From: Symsagittifera roscoffensis
Lineage: Eukaryota > Xenacoelomorpha > Acoela > Convolutidae
Assembly (NCBI RefSeq): GCF_963678635.1
Contig: NC_087070.1
Location: forward strand, 186,001-250,000
Length of the DNA stretch: 64,000 bases
Reading direction: 5' to 3'
The number at the start of each line of letters is the position of its first letter. The first letter of the stretch is position 1. The position numbers and the translations under genes are program-made. A model generated the notes under the pieces. The model had not been told where the DNA came from, made no database searches, and worked only from the letters and a program-made list of their open reading frames with translations. Below are positions 11,781 through 22,214 of the stretch, in pieces.

Positions 11781-12854
11781 TCACTTGCAAACCAGCGCTT
11801 CCAAATCCAGGATTTTCACTCGCTCCTGATACCTGGCTCTACTGGTTTCTCCCCGGCCTTCTGCCAACATCTTGCTCCCGATGTCCTTCTCTACCACCAC
11901 TACTGACGACACTACCGAGCTTTCTGGCGTAGAAGATTCCGTCACGTCCTTCTCGAGGGGTGTCGAGCTCCGCTGTCTACTCCTGCTGCTCACTGAACTA
12001 TCTCTAGAATCAATCCTCTCCCCCGACCTGTCTCCTACTGGCCTGACTGAGAAGAAAGGAGGCTTCGGGGTTGGACCAAAGGTGAATTGGCCAGCCCCCA
12101 GCAAGTCTGACTCTAGACTGTGGCTATGTTTCTGGAAGATACCGTTTAACGACTCCACACATTTAGGTCGATCAAAGTGGATGTCATCGGAGGAGCAGCA
12201 TTTCGGCAAATAATTCTCCATCATCCACTCGACATCATGTAATCTCAAGGGTAAGATACTTTTCTTCTGTGCCTCTCGGATTACCTCATTAACATGGCGC
12301 ACTCTTTAGTTCATGTTCATCCACTTTTTGTCCTGCATCATGTTGTACGGCACCCTACAGATCGTGGGGACCAAGTAGATCCTTACCTCTTGCAGGAGAC
12401 AGCTCACTTTCTCTGGCAATCTAATCGTTTTCCTCCATTCGCCTCTAGAGACGTCGTTAGTCGCCATCATCATGGTGACCGTGTGAATCCTCCTCACCTC
12501 CAGCATCTCTGGAGACGCTAGCATCTGGGGCATTGCTGCGCCTGAAAAACTCAAGATTCCCACTTGCCAATGCGCTTGGATCCTGGTTAGATCCCTGACG
12601 AGGCTATCCCCTATTAACGAAAGGATCGTGCTCTCGAGTATCCTGGGCTGCGTTAAACAATCTACCCGATCTGCTTCGTGGAAAGCCGCCCTCCTCTCAC
12701 ACTGTGCAGTCGTCAAAGTTTCTCTACGGTGTCGATGATATCTTTCTTCAATGTTTTTCTTGTAATTCGAAATTAAGACGCTCCTCACTGGTTGCTTACT
12801 CCAGGTATATGGTTCCGCTTCCAATGCGGGACTCTCAAGTGTCCTCGACTGCAA
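11781..12854 (-). pseudogene. SGNH/GDSL hydrolase-like domain in the retroelement ORF
   Basis: Two minus-strand stretches (12854-12306 and 12302-11781) are split by one in-frame stop at about 12303-12305. The three diagnostic blocks of SGNH hydrolases are present: block I as LIGDSLVRDL (Ser codon around 12603-12605), block III as ATNDVSR (Asn-Asp at 12453-12458, Gly replaced by Ala) and block V as DDIHFDRP (His codon 12177-12179, Asp three residues before). Spacing of about 142 residues from Ser to His fits a compact esterase/lipase fold. The domain is followed by a Ser/Pro/Glu-rich linker (about 12090-11880). In the family the Ser-His-Asp set hydrolyses esters; the substrate here is unknown. 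Confidence 0.7.
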
Positions 12855-13826
12855 CCTCCCCTGCAGCTCCTTGAGATGCGACTACCCCCAGTTGAACTGA
12901 GTGTCAGGCCAGGTAGTGCGACATTCACCATCAGTGGCCTGATCCGGCCCGACTCACGATCTCTCAAGGAAGGAGTGGGTTCCGGGAGATTCCATGTGCC
13001 CAGGTCCTCGCTCATCTGTTCTTGAGCTATTCTATCGAAAAGCCGCTCGCTCTGGGGGTGTCATCCGCTTCCATTTTTGAATCCGATTTTGAGCTAGTCA
13101 TCAGGGGTTCAATTGGTGTTTTCACTTTCCGTTATTTGCCACTCCCCATTTCCTGTTGTCTTCTCTGCAGTCGCTCGCACTCCGATTTCAGTTGGTAACA
13201 TTTTGGCGTGGTCTCCTGTACTCTACGGATTTGTTCCAACTCATCCTTCAACAGATCTCTCTCAAGTATGACTTTGCCTCTTTCAAGTACAACTTGATCC
13301 CTGTCAAGCGCAGCTTCATGCCTTTCAAGATAAATCTGATTCACATCAAGTCAAGAGCAGCTTGATCCCGTTCTTTCTGGGTCTTTTTCAACTGTCTTCT
13401 TAGTTTGCTGATGTCCGGATATGCCTCCTCAGTCTGTTGGAATCGTATGATTGACAAGGGTTTGCTGCTATACTGAGTAACGCTCCTCGTGGCTGGCCTG
13501 GTCTATAGGGGAAACTCCGTAGTGTTGCGCAAGCAGGGATTCCTCGCCAAGTCGAATTTTCTCAGGGCTCCATCAGTGCTCCATGACAGCCACCTTGTCT
13601 GCTCCTGATTCGTTATTCCATCTGATGTGTAACCCACCATCAGCATTGCTTCTTTCGCTGACTCCCTACCCTCTCCTTGAGATTTTTGCTGCAAGATGGC
13701 CTTGAGTATTACTGTCATTCTCTCGTCCACTTGAGACTGGTCCAGATCCCTTAGACGCCTGTACAACTCGCCAAGCGTCGGCTTCTTTAGCGGTGCAGGC
13801 ATCAACTTCCAGAAACGAACAGCCAT
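12855..13826 (-). pseudogene. N-terminal part of the large retroelement ORF, with coiled coil
   Basis: A Met at 13826 opens a 107-residue frame to 13503 (MAVRFWKLMPAPLKKPTLGEL...). After a stop, coding-like sequence continues, including a heptad-like Arg/Glu/Leu run at 13344-13132 (LERDLLKDELEQIRRVQE) that looks like a coiled coil. The Met is the first start after a roughly 0.8 kb stretch without coding signal, so it is the likely start of the downstream ORF. Between 13130 and 12855 the frame is broken but contains SGRIRPLMVNVALPG-like residues. Frames after 12854 lead into the SGNH-like domain. Confidence 0.55.
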
Positions 13827-14600
13827 TATTTTAGATTGTTCAAAACTGAAGAAATTACCATATCAGATCAACAATCATGAAATTCCGTTCAGTATGATAG
13901 TCGAGAAATTGTTGTACCAAGATGTTACTCAAGAAATACTGTACTGCAGATTGAATTACCAGATTCTCACTGATGCTCTTGCTCTTGAATTCTGTCGTCT
14001 CCGTTTGGTTTTTGTTGATTATCAATAAAAATCTATCTGAAAAAAATTGAGTTTCAAACCTGTCCTTTTCGTATTAATAATATAATCCCCATCTCCAAGC
14101 TTCTAAAACCTTATCTAATCAAACTTTGATGAGATAATTCAATTATATGAATGAAATCATGCAGATCCTAATATCCTGCCATGTAGCTCCCCCTTTTAGC
14201 TCGAGACCCTCGTGTGCACTCGAGACCCAAGCCCAACTCAAGACTTTTGTATCCACTCCAGACTCGAGCAATGCTCAAGAAAAACTTCTTGTGTAGATAT
14301 ACCGTTATTTTCGTTTCCGCAGAGAGCACGTGAAGGATAGCTTACAGCTCTCGGGGTTTCAATCTACGTCTATTCGGATCGTAAAGTGCTTTAAAGACTT
14401 CTTTTATCCCCCTTTCCTTTAGAAAAACCCTTAGTCGAGTCAAAGCCAGTACCGCAGGTTCAGGGTCCACCACGTTCCTCTCACTGACCCTCGGTACCAA
14501 AAAGCATAGCTGTTTGTTTGGCTGGCACTTGTGAAACTGAGGGTGGGAGCGCCGCCAGGCTTCCCAACCCTGGTCTCGGTCTAAACAGGAACTCCGAATT
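13827..14600. other. Spacer between integrase and downstream ORF
   Basis: No coding frame of note. The stretch is AT-rich at 13830-14200 and contains several short 'ctcgag(t)' and 'actcgaga' motifs around 14200-14270. It may hold the promoter or splice acceptor for the downstream ORF, but I cannot point to one. Confidence 0.4.
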
Positions 14601-14636
14601 TTGGTATTCTATTTTGAAATCAGCCCTAGTCTGGTG

Positions 14637-15295
14637 TTAAAACTCATATCTGCTGTTATGCAGATTGCACTGGTCCTGTCTTTCCGTGATCAAGATGTTC
14701 TCCGAGTATTCATTTGGTATTTTAAACTTGGTCTTGCAGTTTCTTCCAATAGTAGTCTCAACTTCCTCCTGCTCCAGTTCCAGTCCACAATTTTCTCTCA
14801 ATTCCATGAGTTTCCTTATCATTTAATTTTTTGGTGTGTCCTACCCACACTCCCCGGACAAAAAAAAATGATCCACATCTCAGTCGATGGTGCGAGCTCA
14901 AATTATCTGATGCTATGTCTAATGGTAGGTCTGTCGCTTGCCAGTCAAACAAGGGACTTTTTCCTTTACGTGTTTGGCTGCGGATATGTCGACCTTTTGA
15001 TTGCTTTGTGTCTCCTTTTCGCCGGCTGGCAGGCCATGTATTCACTCTAGAATCCTCAAGTTTGTGTGCTCCTTTTTTTTTCTATTTCACTCTGTTCTAG
15101 ATCCATTTCATTGTCATCCATGCTCGTGTTCTCGTTGCCATCGTTCCTCTCTCTGGTGCCCTTCTCGTTCACCTCACATGCTGATTCCACTATCAGGCAT
15201 TCCATTCCTTCCATGTTTTGAGGCATGCAACAATCCTCCCGTGACGGGACATAAGGCTTCAGGTTTTCATAGTGCGGGGTGCGACCTGTGCTCAA
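14637..15295 (-). pseudogene. Integrase C-terminal tail
   Basis: The minus frame 15295-15056 reads LSTGRTPHYENLKPYVPSRE and then an acidic/Asn-rich tail. This is the chromatin-proximal end of a Ty3-like integrase, directly following the GPF module at about 15440-15330. Further decayed coding sequence continues to 14637 (RKLMELRENCGLELEQEE). Stops interrupt it throughout. Confidence 0.65.
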
Positions 15296-15899
15296 GTGGT
15301 AGAACCGACTCTGCTGGTGTACTTATAAAATCATGAATGGTCCTCTCCATTTCGTTAATAACTTCTTTGTTCCCTTTGGAGGAATGACATTCTAGAACAC
15401 CCAGACATACTGTCCCACAGTGTACGGCTTCGCCTGTAGTTTTTTCTCATCGCACTTTTTCCGTTGTCTCATCTGCGCCTGGGCCGTGTTCCTACTTTCA
15501 GCTCTTGTTGTTTTTTGATCGCCCCCCTAACGTAGGCTTGGGTTGAAGTCTTTTGCCCCTCTTATTCTGAGTAAAAAACGTCAATGGCATTGCTCTTTCC
15601 CTGCCTGTAAGCATCATCAAAGGACTGATCCCCGTTGTCGAGTGTTGTGTGCTGTTGCTATTGTGGCAAGTATTTATCACAGTCCGTCATAAACCTCGAG
15701 CAGTAATCTCTAAGCATGTTCACTAGTGTCGTATTTTGCCCTTCCACCAGTCTAACTGTCTGTGGGGTGTAAGTAGTCGAGTGTGTATGGGCAATATGAG
15801 ATATTTTCATCAACATTTTCGACAGATCCCCAACGAAGGCCTTCCCTTTATCTGATTGAAAGATCATGGGACAATGTTATCTTGATATCCAATGTGTGA
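15296..15899 (-). pseudogene. Ty3-like integrase core and GPF module, 5' truncated
   Basis: The minus frame 15867-15658 contains FQSDKGKAFVGDLSKMLMKI, carrying the second catalytic Asp of the DDE triad, and RLVEGQNTTLVNML, carrying the catalytic Glu. A second frame (15680-15498) continues the core with YNSTQHSTTGISP-like residues and MMLTGRERAMPLTFF. Around 15440-15330 the sequence KPYTVGQYVWVF, stop, NVIPPKGTKKLL, KWRGPFMI is the GPY/F module typical of Ty3/gypsy integrases. The HHCC zinc finger and the first catalytic Asp are absent because the sequence to the right jumps straight into gag. Non-functional. Confidence 0.85.
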
Positions 15900-15995
15900 T
15901 TAAGTGATTGCAAGTTTCCTTCACAGAGGCCGTTTGACACGGTTCTGCTTGCGATAGATGAGTCCAAAACTGGTGCGTATTCAACGTTTTTTATT

Positions 15996-16078
15996 CATTG
16001 TTTGTAGGAGGTGCAATCCGCTACGTGATGATCTGCTGATCCACAGTTTAAACATGACCTTCGCTTGTCCATATCGTC
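15996..16078 (-). pseudogene. Gag zinc knuckle (CCHC), end of gag remnant
   Basis: The minus strand reads DDMDKRRSCLNCGSADHHV then ADC, a CX2CX4HX4C nucleic-acid-binding knuckle, ending at a stop near 15996. The plus-strand relative at 63139-63198 has the same knuckle in the same context (DDMDKRRSCANCSSTDHHV), which confirms the assignment. After this point only about 100 bases separate gag from integrase, so protease, RT and RNase H are missing. Confidence 0.8.
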
Positions 16079-17498
16079 CCTCAGCTTGAACCAGGTCGAC
16101 CTTTGTTGTTTGCTCCCCCTTGCAGATTTCGGTTGTCTGAAAACGAATACTCGGTTTCATTCACATGTACTCTCTAGATTTCTGTCTCATCTCTTCTGGG
16201 GTCGTTGCGTTATCTTTCGATGGCGTATAGTATGTCGCCAAGATTGTTCTCAAGTCGTCACTCTTCGCCCCATCGACGAATTTTGAAGCAATGCTTAAGT
16301 TCTTCCTGTTAGTCGATTCCTCTAAATCACTTCTTCTTCTCAAGCTCTCTAGGTCGTCCAGAAATCGATTGATTGATTCGTCATCCCTGTGCAGATTTGT
16401 CTTTCATCATTCAAGTTCTGCTGTTCAAGATGTAGCCTCATTAACTCAACCCAAGTATCTATGCAACCATTTGAAGGGTCTTTAAACTCCTGTTGTTTCT
16501 TGAAGGTCTTTTTAGACTTGTCTCCTCCTCTCTCGTTTGACTACGTGCTTCTTGTGGCAAATGCTTCTGGTGTCCTTTTCATCATTTCCCAAGTGTTAGC
16601 CTACATCATGGCTTCTGATTCTACACTCACGGGTGCGCTTGACTCCCTAGTCGCTCTAGTTGAATTTGACGTGCTTCCTTTCGATGATGGATTTACCGTT
16701 CCAAAACCTATGGTATTGTGTAACTGTAGCAATGGAGTAGATTCTTGTTTCTTGTGGTGTGGTTCCGCAATGTCCACCCTTGTTCCAGGTTGACTTATCG
16801 TTTTCTCTGGTATTTTTCTGTACTGAGCGATAAAATTTCTCAAGAGCGCATCCAATTTGGACTGTATAGCACAGAAGTTCTCTGCTTAGTCGTTGCTCAT
16901 TGTGTCCATTCTCGTCTCCAGACTCCAGAGTTTTTCGTTTTTTATTTGATACCGTTTTTTAAATTCTTCAATATCCTTTTTGATGAACTTCTCCCGTTCA
17001 TTGGCAGTCGTCTCTACTCTTTCAGCCATCTGTAACAGCTTTTTTTTCAGTTGCTCTTTCTAAGGTGAAGTAGCTATCAAGATTTTAATTTTCATTAAGT
17101 CGGACCTCTCTTCTCACTTCCTGGCGGTGTTCCTCGCTACTCTTGAGTTTTTTGTCCATCTGTTCTAGTTTTAGCATCAAGTATCCCAACACAACTGGCG
17201 ATAATTTCGATTCTGTTTTAGGCTTTTCTGAGTGACCCGTTGTTCTCTCTGTGATCTGTTGCCCTCCTTCGCCAGCCTCCGTTGATATCGCGGAAACCGT
17301 TTCAAAGGTCTTGCTTTTGTCGGTCCCTAATATCATCTCTTCCTTATCCCTCAGTCTCAACCCCACCATAGCTGCAATTCTCTCCGTTAGGGATGTCCTC
17401 TTTGTCGGTGAATCGTCCTTTATTGTTTCCGGTGTTTTGCCGGTGACCTCATTTCCATTGCATATTGTTTTTGTTTCTTGTTCTTGTGCATTCGGCAT
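16079..17498 (-). pseudogene. Gag of the minus-strand retroelement, broken
   Basis: The Gag N-terminus is at 17498-17085 (MPNAQEQETKTICNGNEVTG..., acidic, low complexity). A middle part at 16855-16601 and the capsid-like C-terminus at 16343-16161 (RRRSDLEESTNRKNLSIASK, ATYYTPSKDNATTPEEMRQK) lie in different frames. The latter closely matches the plus-strand Gag at about 62850-63030, so this is the same Ty3-like Gag family. Several stops and frameshifts lie between the parts. Confidence 0.75.
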
Positions 17499-17759
17499 TG
17501 GCGTCGGCGTCGATTTGTAGTTTTTCTCTCACCTTCATCTATGCTTTGTTCAGATGTCTCAAGTTCAACTTCCATGATCGGCGGAATCTTCGATTTTATG
17601 AGCTTTTCATTGGTTGTCTCCTCTTTGTGTTAATTAAAAGTGTCAATCAAAATAAAACAAAAACTACAAATCCCTTTCTTTTTACTAAGCCTCTCAAAAC
17701 AATTCCAGTCGAGTGTATATTTAATAGTTTGACTTAACACTTAGGTCTCCTATAGTAGT
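17499..17759 (-). other. Start of retroelement leader, upstream of gag
   Basis: Non-coding. The stretch from about 17640 (tcaatcaaaataaaacaaaaa) is repeated at 22105, marking one edge of the leader/5' LTR tandem duplication. It separates gag from the minisatellite. Confidence 0.5.
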
Positions 17760-19135
17760 TACCTTCCCAGGAATAAGTGTTGGGACACTTAAATTACTTA
17801 CCCAGGACCAAGTGTTGGGATACTCAATTTACTCTCCCAGGACCAAGTTTTGGGACACTTATTTTATTATCCCAGGACTCAAGTGTTGGGACACTTAATT
17901 TATTACCCCAGGACCAAGTATTGGGATACCCAATTTACTCTCCCAGGACTAAGTGTTGGGACACTTAATTTACTCCCCCAGGACCATGTGTTAGAACAAT
18001 TATTTTCTCTCCCAGGACCAAGTTTTGAGACACTTGTTTTACTATACCAGGACTCAAGTGTTGGGACACTTAATTTATTACCCCAAGACCAAGTATTGGG
18101 ATACCTAATTTAATCTCCCAGGATTAAGTGTTGAGACACTTAATTTACAAACCCAGGACTCAAGTGTTGAGACCCTTAATTTACTCTCATAGGTCCAAGT
18201 GACGTGACACTTAATTTACTATCCCAGGACTCAAGTGTTGGGACACTTAATTTATTACCCCAAGACCAAGTATTGGGATACCTAATTTAATCTCCCAGGA
18301 TTAAGTGTTGAGACACTTAATTTACTATCCCAGGACTAAGTGTTGGGACACTTAATTTACTCTCCCACGACTAAGTGTTGAGACACTTAATTTACTATCC
18401 CAGGACTCAAGTGTTGGGACACTTAAATTACTCCCCCAGGACCAAATGTTGGGATAGCTAATTTATTCTACCAGGACCAAGTGCTGGGATAGCTAATTTA
18501 CTATCCCAGGACTAAGTGTTGGGACACTTAATTTACTCTCCCACGACTAAGTGTTGAGACACTTAATTTACTATCCCAGGACTCAAGTGTTGGAACACTT
18601 AAACTACTCCCCCAGGATCAAATGTTGGGATAGCTAATTTACTCTCCCAGGACTAAGTGTTGGGACTCTTAATTCTCTCCCCCAGGACCAAATGTTAGGG
18701 CACTTAATTTACTCTCCCACGACTAAGTGTTGAGACACTTAATTTACTATCCCAGGACTCAAGTATTGGGACCCTTAATTTACTATCCCAGGGCTAAGTG
18801 TTGGGACAGTTAATTTTTTATCCCAGGACTCAATGGTTGGGACCCTTAATTTACTAACCAGGACGCAAATGTTGGGAGACTCAAATTAATATCCCAGGAC
18901 TCATATGTTAGGACCGTTGATTTACTATACCAGGACTCAAGTGTTTGGACACTTTATTTACTATCCCAGGACTCAAGTGTTGGGACACTTATTTAACTAC
19001 CCCAGAACTCAAGTGTTGAGACCCTTAATTTACTATCCCAGTACTGCCTCAGGATTTTGTGAAGAACTCAAGCATTGGAACACTCAATTTACTATTCCGA
19101 AAATGCCTCAGGAACTCGTGTAAAATAGCCCCACT
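17760..19135. repeat. Hairpin-forming minisatellite, array 1
   Basis: A tandem array of units of about 36-40 bp. The core is AAGTGTTGGGACACTT followed by AATTTACTcTCCCAGGACc/tca. Each core is an inverted repeat: AAGTGT, loop TGGG, ACACTT. Many units carry paired changes that keep the stem, for example AAGTAT...ATACC. The roughly 1.37 kb span suggests about 35 units. Open frames through it (for example 17777-17968) are translations of the repeat, not genes. It lies in what would be the leader of the minus-strand retroelement, between its 5' LTR and gag. Confidence 0.92.
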
Positions 19136-20063
19136 CCCAAATTTCTCACCAAACATTATGTGGGTTTCTATAAATTTTCCTGTTTATCCACAATCAACTG
19201 CAATTTAAAAGTCAGTTTGTTTCTTACACTAGGTTTTGGTTGAAAATGTACCAATTTTTTGGGAGAAAACACCGTAAAAAACTAAATATGTTATTAAATC
19301 TCTAAAAAAGATACAAATTCTATAATTCAGAAAAAATTTGTCTGGTATCTGGTTGTCACTTGTTGCTTCCTCCCTTAACTCTTGTTTTGATCCTCTATAG
19401 TGGTCTATTTTAGCTTCTGATTCGTCTAATGTAACTAAATCGACAATGTCGATTGTATAGTTACAATAATCAGACCCCCTTCTTACAAACTCCAATCACC
19501 ATTTTCTATCCTAACCAACCCCCCCCCCCGTCTAGCCCCCCCCCCCCCACACACACAAATGCCGAAAAACACTTTAAGTGCGATGGGTGCTGAACCACTC
19601 AAGAGAAAGCCCGTAGAATCTGTTTCTATGTTTTGCTCAAGTAAAAACGTTTCCTCAAAAGTGTGGGGTGCCGCATATTCAATTCCATACTTATTTCCTA
19701 TAGTTTAGAGTGGATTTTAACAATACCTGTTTGACAAAACAGCACACCCCGGTGATCCGTTTCAGTTCTTAACGTCTTTTTTTCCTATTTCTGTTCTTTT
19801 TTCGGTTTTTGTTTCTTTTTTACCCATTTTTTATTCCTCTAGCGACCCCCCATACTCGGTTAGCTAGGCATCGTATCAGAAAGCGCACCAAAAAATTTTC
19901 ACAAGTATACTTAAAAAGCTATCACAGTACAACCAGAAGGTGGACACGTTCCAGTTGAACCGTACCACCGGTACTCTAGAATGAGGATGTAGCCCGAATG
20001 AGCAAGTGGGTTCGATCCCGTAGTTTTGATGTCGTAAAACACTGTGTAATAGTCGTCTGCTGA
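19136..20063 (-). other. Leader remainder between minisatellite and 5' LTR
   Basis: Non-coding stretch with a C-tract region at 19520-19548, followed by ACACACA. Near 20007-20019 the plus strand reads gggttcgatcccg, like a tRNA T-arm, so the element's own RNA (minus strand) carries its complement about 45 bases after the LTR end. This stretch is absent from the second copy of the block (see 22093-25052). Confidence 0.5.
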
Positions 20064-20226
20064 TGTCACATATGAAGTTAAGAAAAACAAGCCCTATAAC
20101 CATTGGATCAAGGGTCAGGGACACTACCTCATGTGCTTTTATACCTCATTCAGTCGGAGCCAATTCGTTTCGCGTAAGACATAAGACTACATACTCGTTT
20201 TACCGCTTTCTGGCCACTACCAAAAT
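20064..20226 (-). mobile_element. LTR family B, 5' LTR, U5-side part
   Basis: This matches the first 165 or so bases of other family B copies on the plus strand (tgtcacatatgaagttaag to ggccactaccaaaat). It is cut by the family A LTR and resumes at about 21195. In uninterrupted copies (26.2 and 30.5 kb) the two halves are adjacent. Confidence 0.8.
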
Positions 20227-21194
20227 TGATTTCATGCATTTTGTAAATTATTTTCGATGGCACTGTACCATTTCAATGAATACCACGAGACTCAATGAGG
20301 ACATTGACCAGGCTGTCCGGGGAGTATGTGACATTCGACCAGAATGGCGCAAAAATGAATGGCAATATCGAAATTTTATTAGAGCAGCCGCGTGAAGTAA
20401 TTGGCGTTTTGCATGGATTTACCATGCTAAGCGTGCAATTTGATGAACTGGGCGAGGTTAATTTGAAGTGAGAAATAATTTTTTTTTTAAATTCGTTTGA
20501 AAATGAAGAAACGTCACGAGTTTGAAATTTTGCGAGCACTGAAAACCGCGAAAATCAGACCAGACCGATATTCACTGGAAAATAGCAACATTGACTCACG
20601 ATAGTGAAAAAAAAGACGTGAGAACTGTATTGGAATTTCGAACGAGACTGTCCGAATTGTAACGATTGTAGCTGTACAATCGTTACCGAGCAGTTCCCGA
20701 GAACTCGGAAGGGTGTCGGTAGGATTTTACCACTCTTCCAGAAGGATGACAAGACCGCTATTCGTCCGGATTCCCAAAGGGTCTCGGGAAGAAAACTGAA
20801 ACGGCATTTTAACAATTTTTAGCTTCCGGATATGTCCTGAAATGAATTAAGTAACACCAAAAATTGTTTTCAGATAATGAGAAGCTCGGAGTTGAAGGAA
20901 AGGCTTGCTCCATCCTCGAAGGATATGATAATTTTTATCTACTGAACAAAAACAATCGTAATAGGATATAAAGTAGTAGCCCTGATTTTAGGAGTGACCT
21001 CGTGGTATGGTTATATTGAGAAACAGCCATAAGCTCACTATTTTGCATGTAACTAAGTTAATCTGCGCGTTCTGGCCGATAGCCCAATATCAGTAATGAC
21101 TTTGTCGATCCGATAATACAGGACCACACATAGAACCTAGTTTCATAACCTAGGTTTATTTTCCGTCGATATGTGCTTGCGGGCGAATGTCACA
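20227..21194 (+). mobile_element. Solo LTR family A nested in the family B LTR
   Basis: About 968 bp with TG...CA ends (tgatttcatgc ... gcgaatgtcaca). It interrupts LTR B between accaaaat and cccactctag. A second copy is at 23290-24367, and the 3' two thirds match 56735-57706, where the LTR is followed by a gag gene, so it is an LTR in plus orientation. No clean target duplication is visible. Compared with the other copies it lacks a segment of about 110 bases around 21055. Confidence 0.8.
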
Positions 21195-22020
21195 ATGCAC
21201 CCCACTCTAGAAATGAGAACGTCACCATGGATAGGTCTCTAAATACCTGAAACACACGAATTCCCTTTAAAACAGGGTTAGAAGCTCAAGTATACCGTTA
21301 TGTTTTTTTAGACAGTGGACCTTTGATCAATTTCAGATGGATCAACCTAAAACTCGCCTTATCTCAACATAGTCACATAAAAAGCACTCAAAAATTAAAT
21401 TTATTTTCTGAGTGCATTTTGTGTGATTATGTTGAGATAAGGCGAGTTTCAGGTTGATCCATCTGACTTGGATCAAAAGTCCACTGTCTAACAAAAACTA
21501 ACAGTATACTTCAAATCACTACCCTGTTTTTAATTGCGCTCGCGTGTTTCAAGAAATTAAATGATCTCACATTCTGGCCTGACTCCAGAAATAGGTAAAG
21601 AGTATAAGTAAAGTAACTCTAGAAGTTTTTCGTAATGATATTTTTTATTTCAAGTAATTTAATCTACTGACCCATTGGGAAAGCTTCATTTTTCTGACTT
21701 CCCAATCAGGAATTTGTTTCGCCCAGCGATTGCACTCCTGTCTAAATTCTCGATGTTCTCTCTCGGGAACAAGACAGCTCTACTACTCGAATTCACGACT
21801 TTCTGTGAAATTCCGAATAGCAATTTCACTCTAGTTAGATTTTTTCTCAATTTTCCCGCAATTGTTCTCCGATTCTTCCGATCTAAGTTATTCCTGATTT
21901 TTAGTTGACGCGAGAAACTTAAGAATGACAGGGTCGATTCGAATTATTGAAAAAAAAATTCCCAAAATGAAAGTCAAAGTTCCAAATCAAGGTCAAACTT
22001 CCAAATGACCAAATGGCACA
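21195..22020 (-). mobile_element. LTR family B, 5' LTR, U3-side part
   Basis: Continues the split 5' LTR from ccccactctagaaatgag to aaatggcaca; on the minus strand the LTR starts at 22020 with TGTGCC. It carries an internal inverted duplication (21290-21515) not seen in other copies. As the LTR upstream of leader and gag on the minus strand it is the presumed promoter-bearing 5' LTR. The outer flank (cgtccaacag...) is repeated after the second copy at 24980. Confidence 0.75.
21290..21515. repeat. Inverted repeat inside the 5' LTR B
   Basis: The left arm (about 21290-21398) contains atctcaacatagtcacata and the right arm (about 21411-21515) its complement, with matching flanks (gacagtggacc and ggtccactgtc-like). 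A short A/T spacer separates them. Other family B copies have only the left arm, so this is a local inverted duplication of LTR sequence. Confidence 0.85.
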
Positions 22021-22214
22021 CGTCCAACAGCCCGAAGCATTACATACAGAAGTTTTCACGACATAGATCGCATTCCTTCTTTTTATCTGAGATGCTTTGC
22101 TAAAATTGTCAATAAAAATAAAACAAAAATTACCAATCCCTTACTTTTTAATAAGCCTCTCAAAACAATTCCAGTCGAGTGTATATTTAATAGTCCGACT
22201 TAAAACTTACGTCT

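Noticed and set aside
17777-18113. Open frames through the minisatellite that look like a repetitive protein
   Set aside because: The repeat unit length varies and frames change from unit to unit; the pattern is DNA-level, with stem-loop constraint, not codon-level.
17760-19135. CRISPR array
   Set aside because: Spacers are not unique and the repeat continues through the whole unit; this is an animal minisatellite.
19975-20030. A tRNA gene
   Set aside because: Only a T-arm-like stretch is visible; no closing acceptor or anticodon stem.
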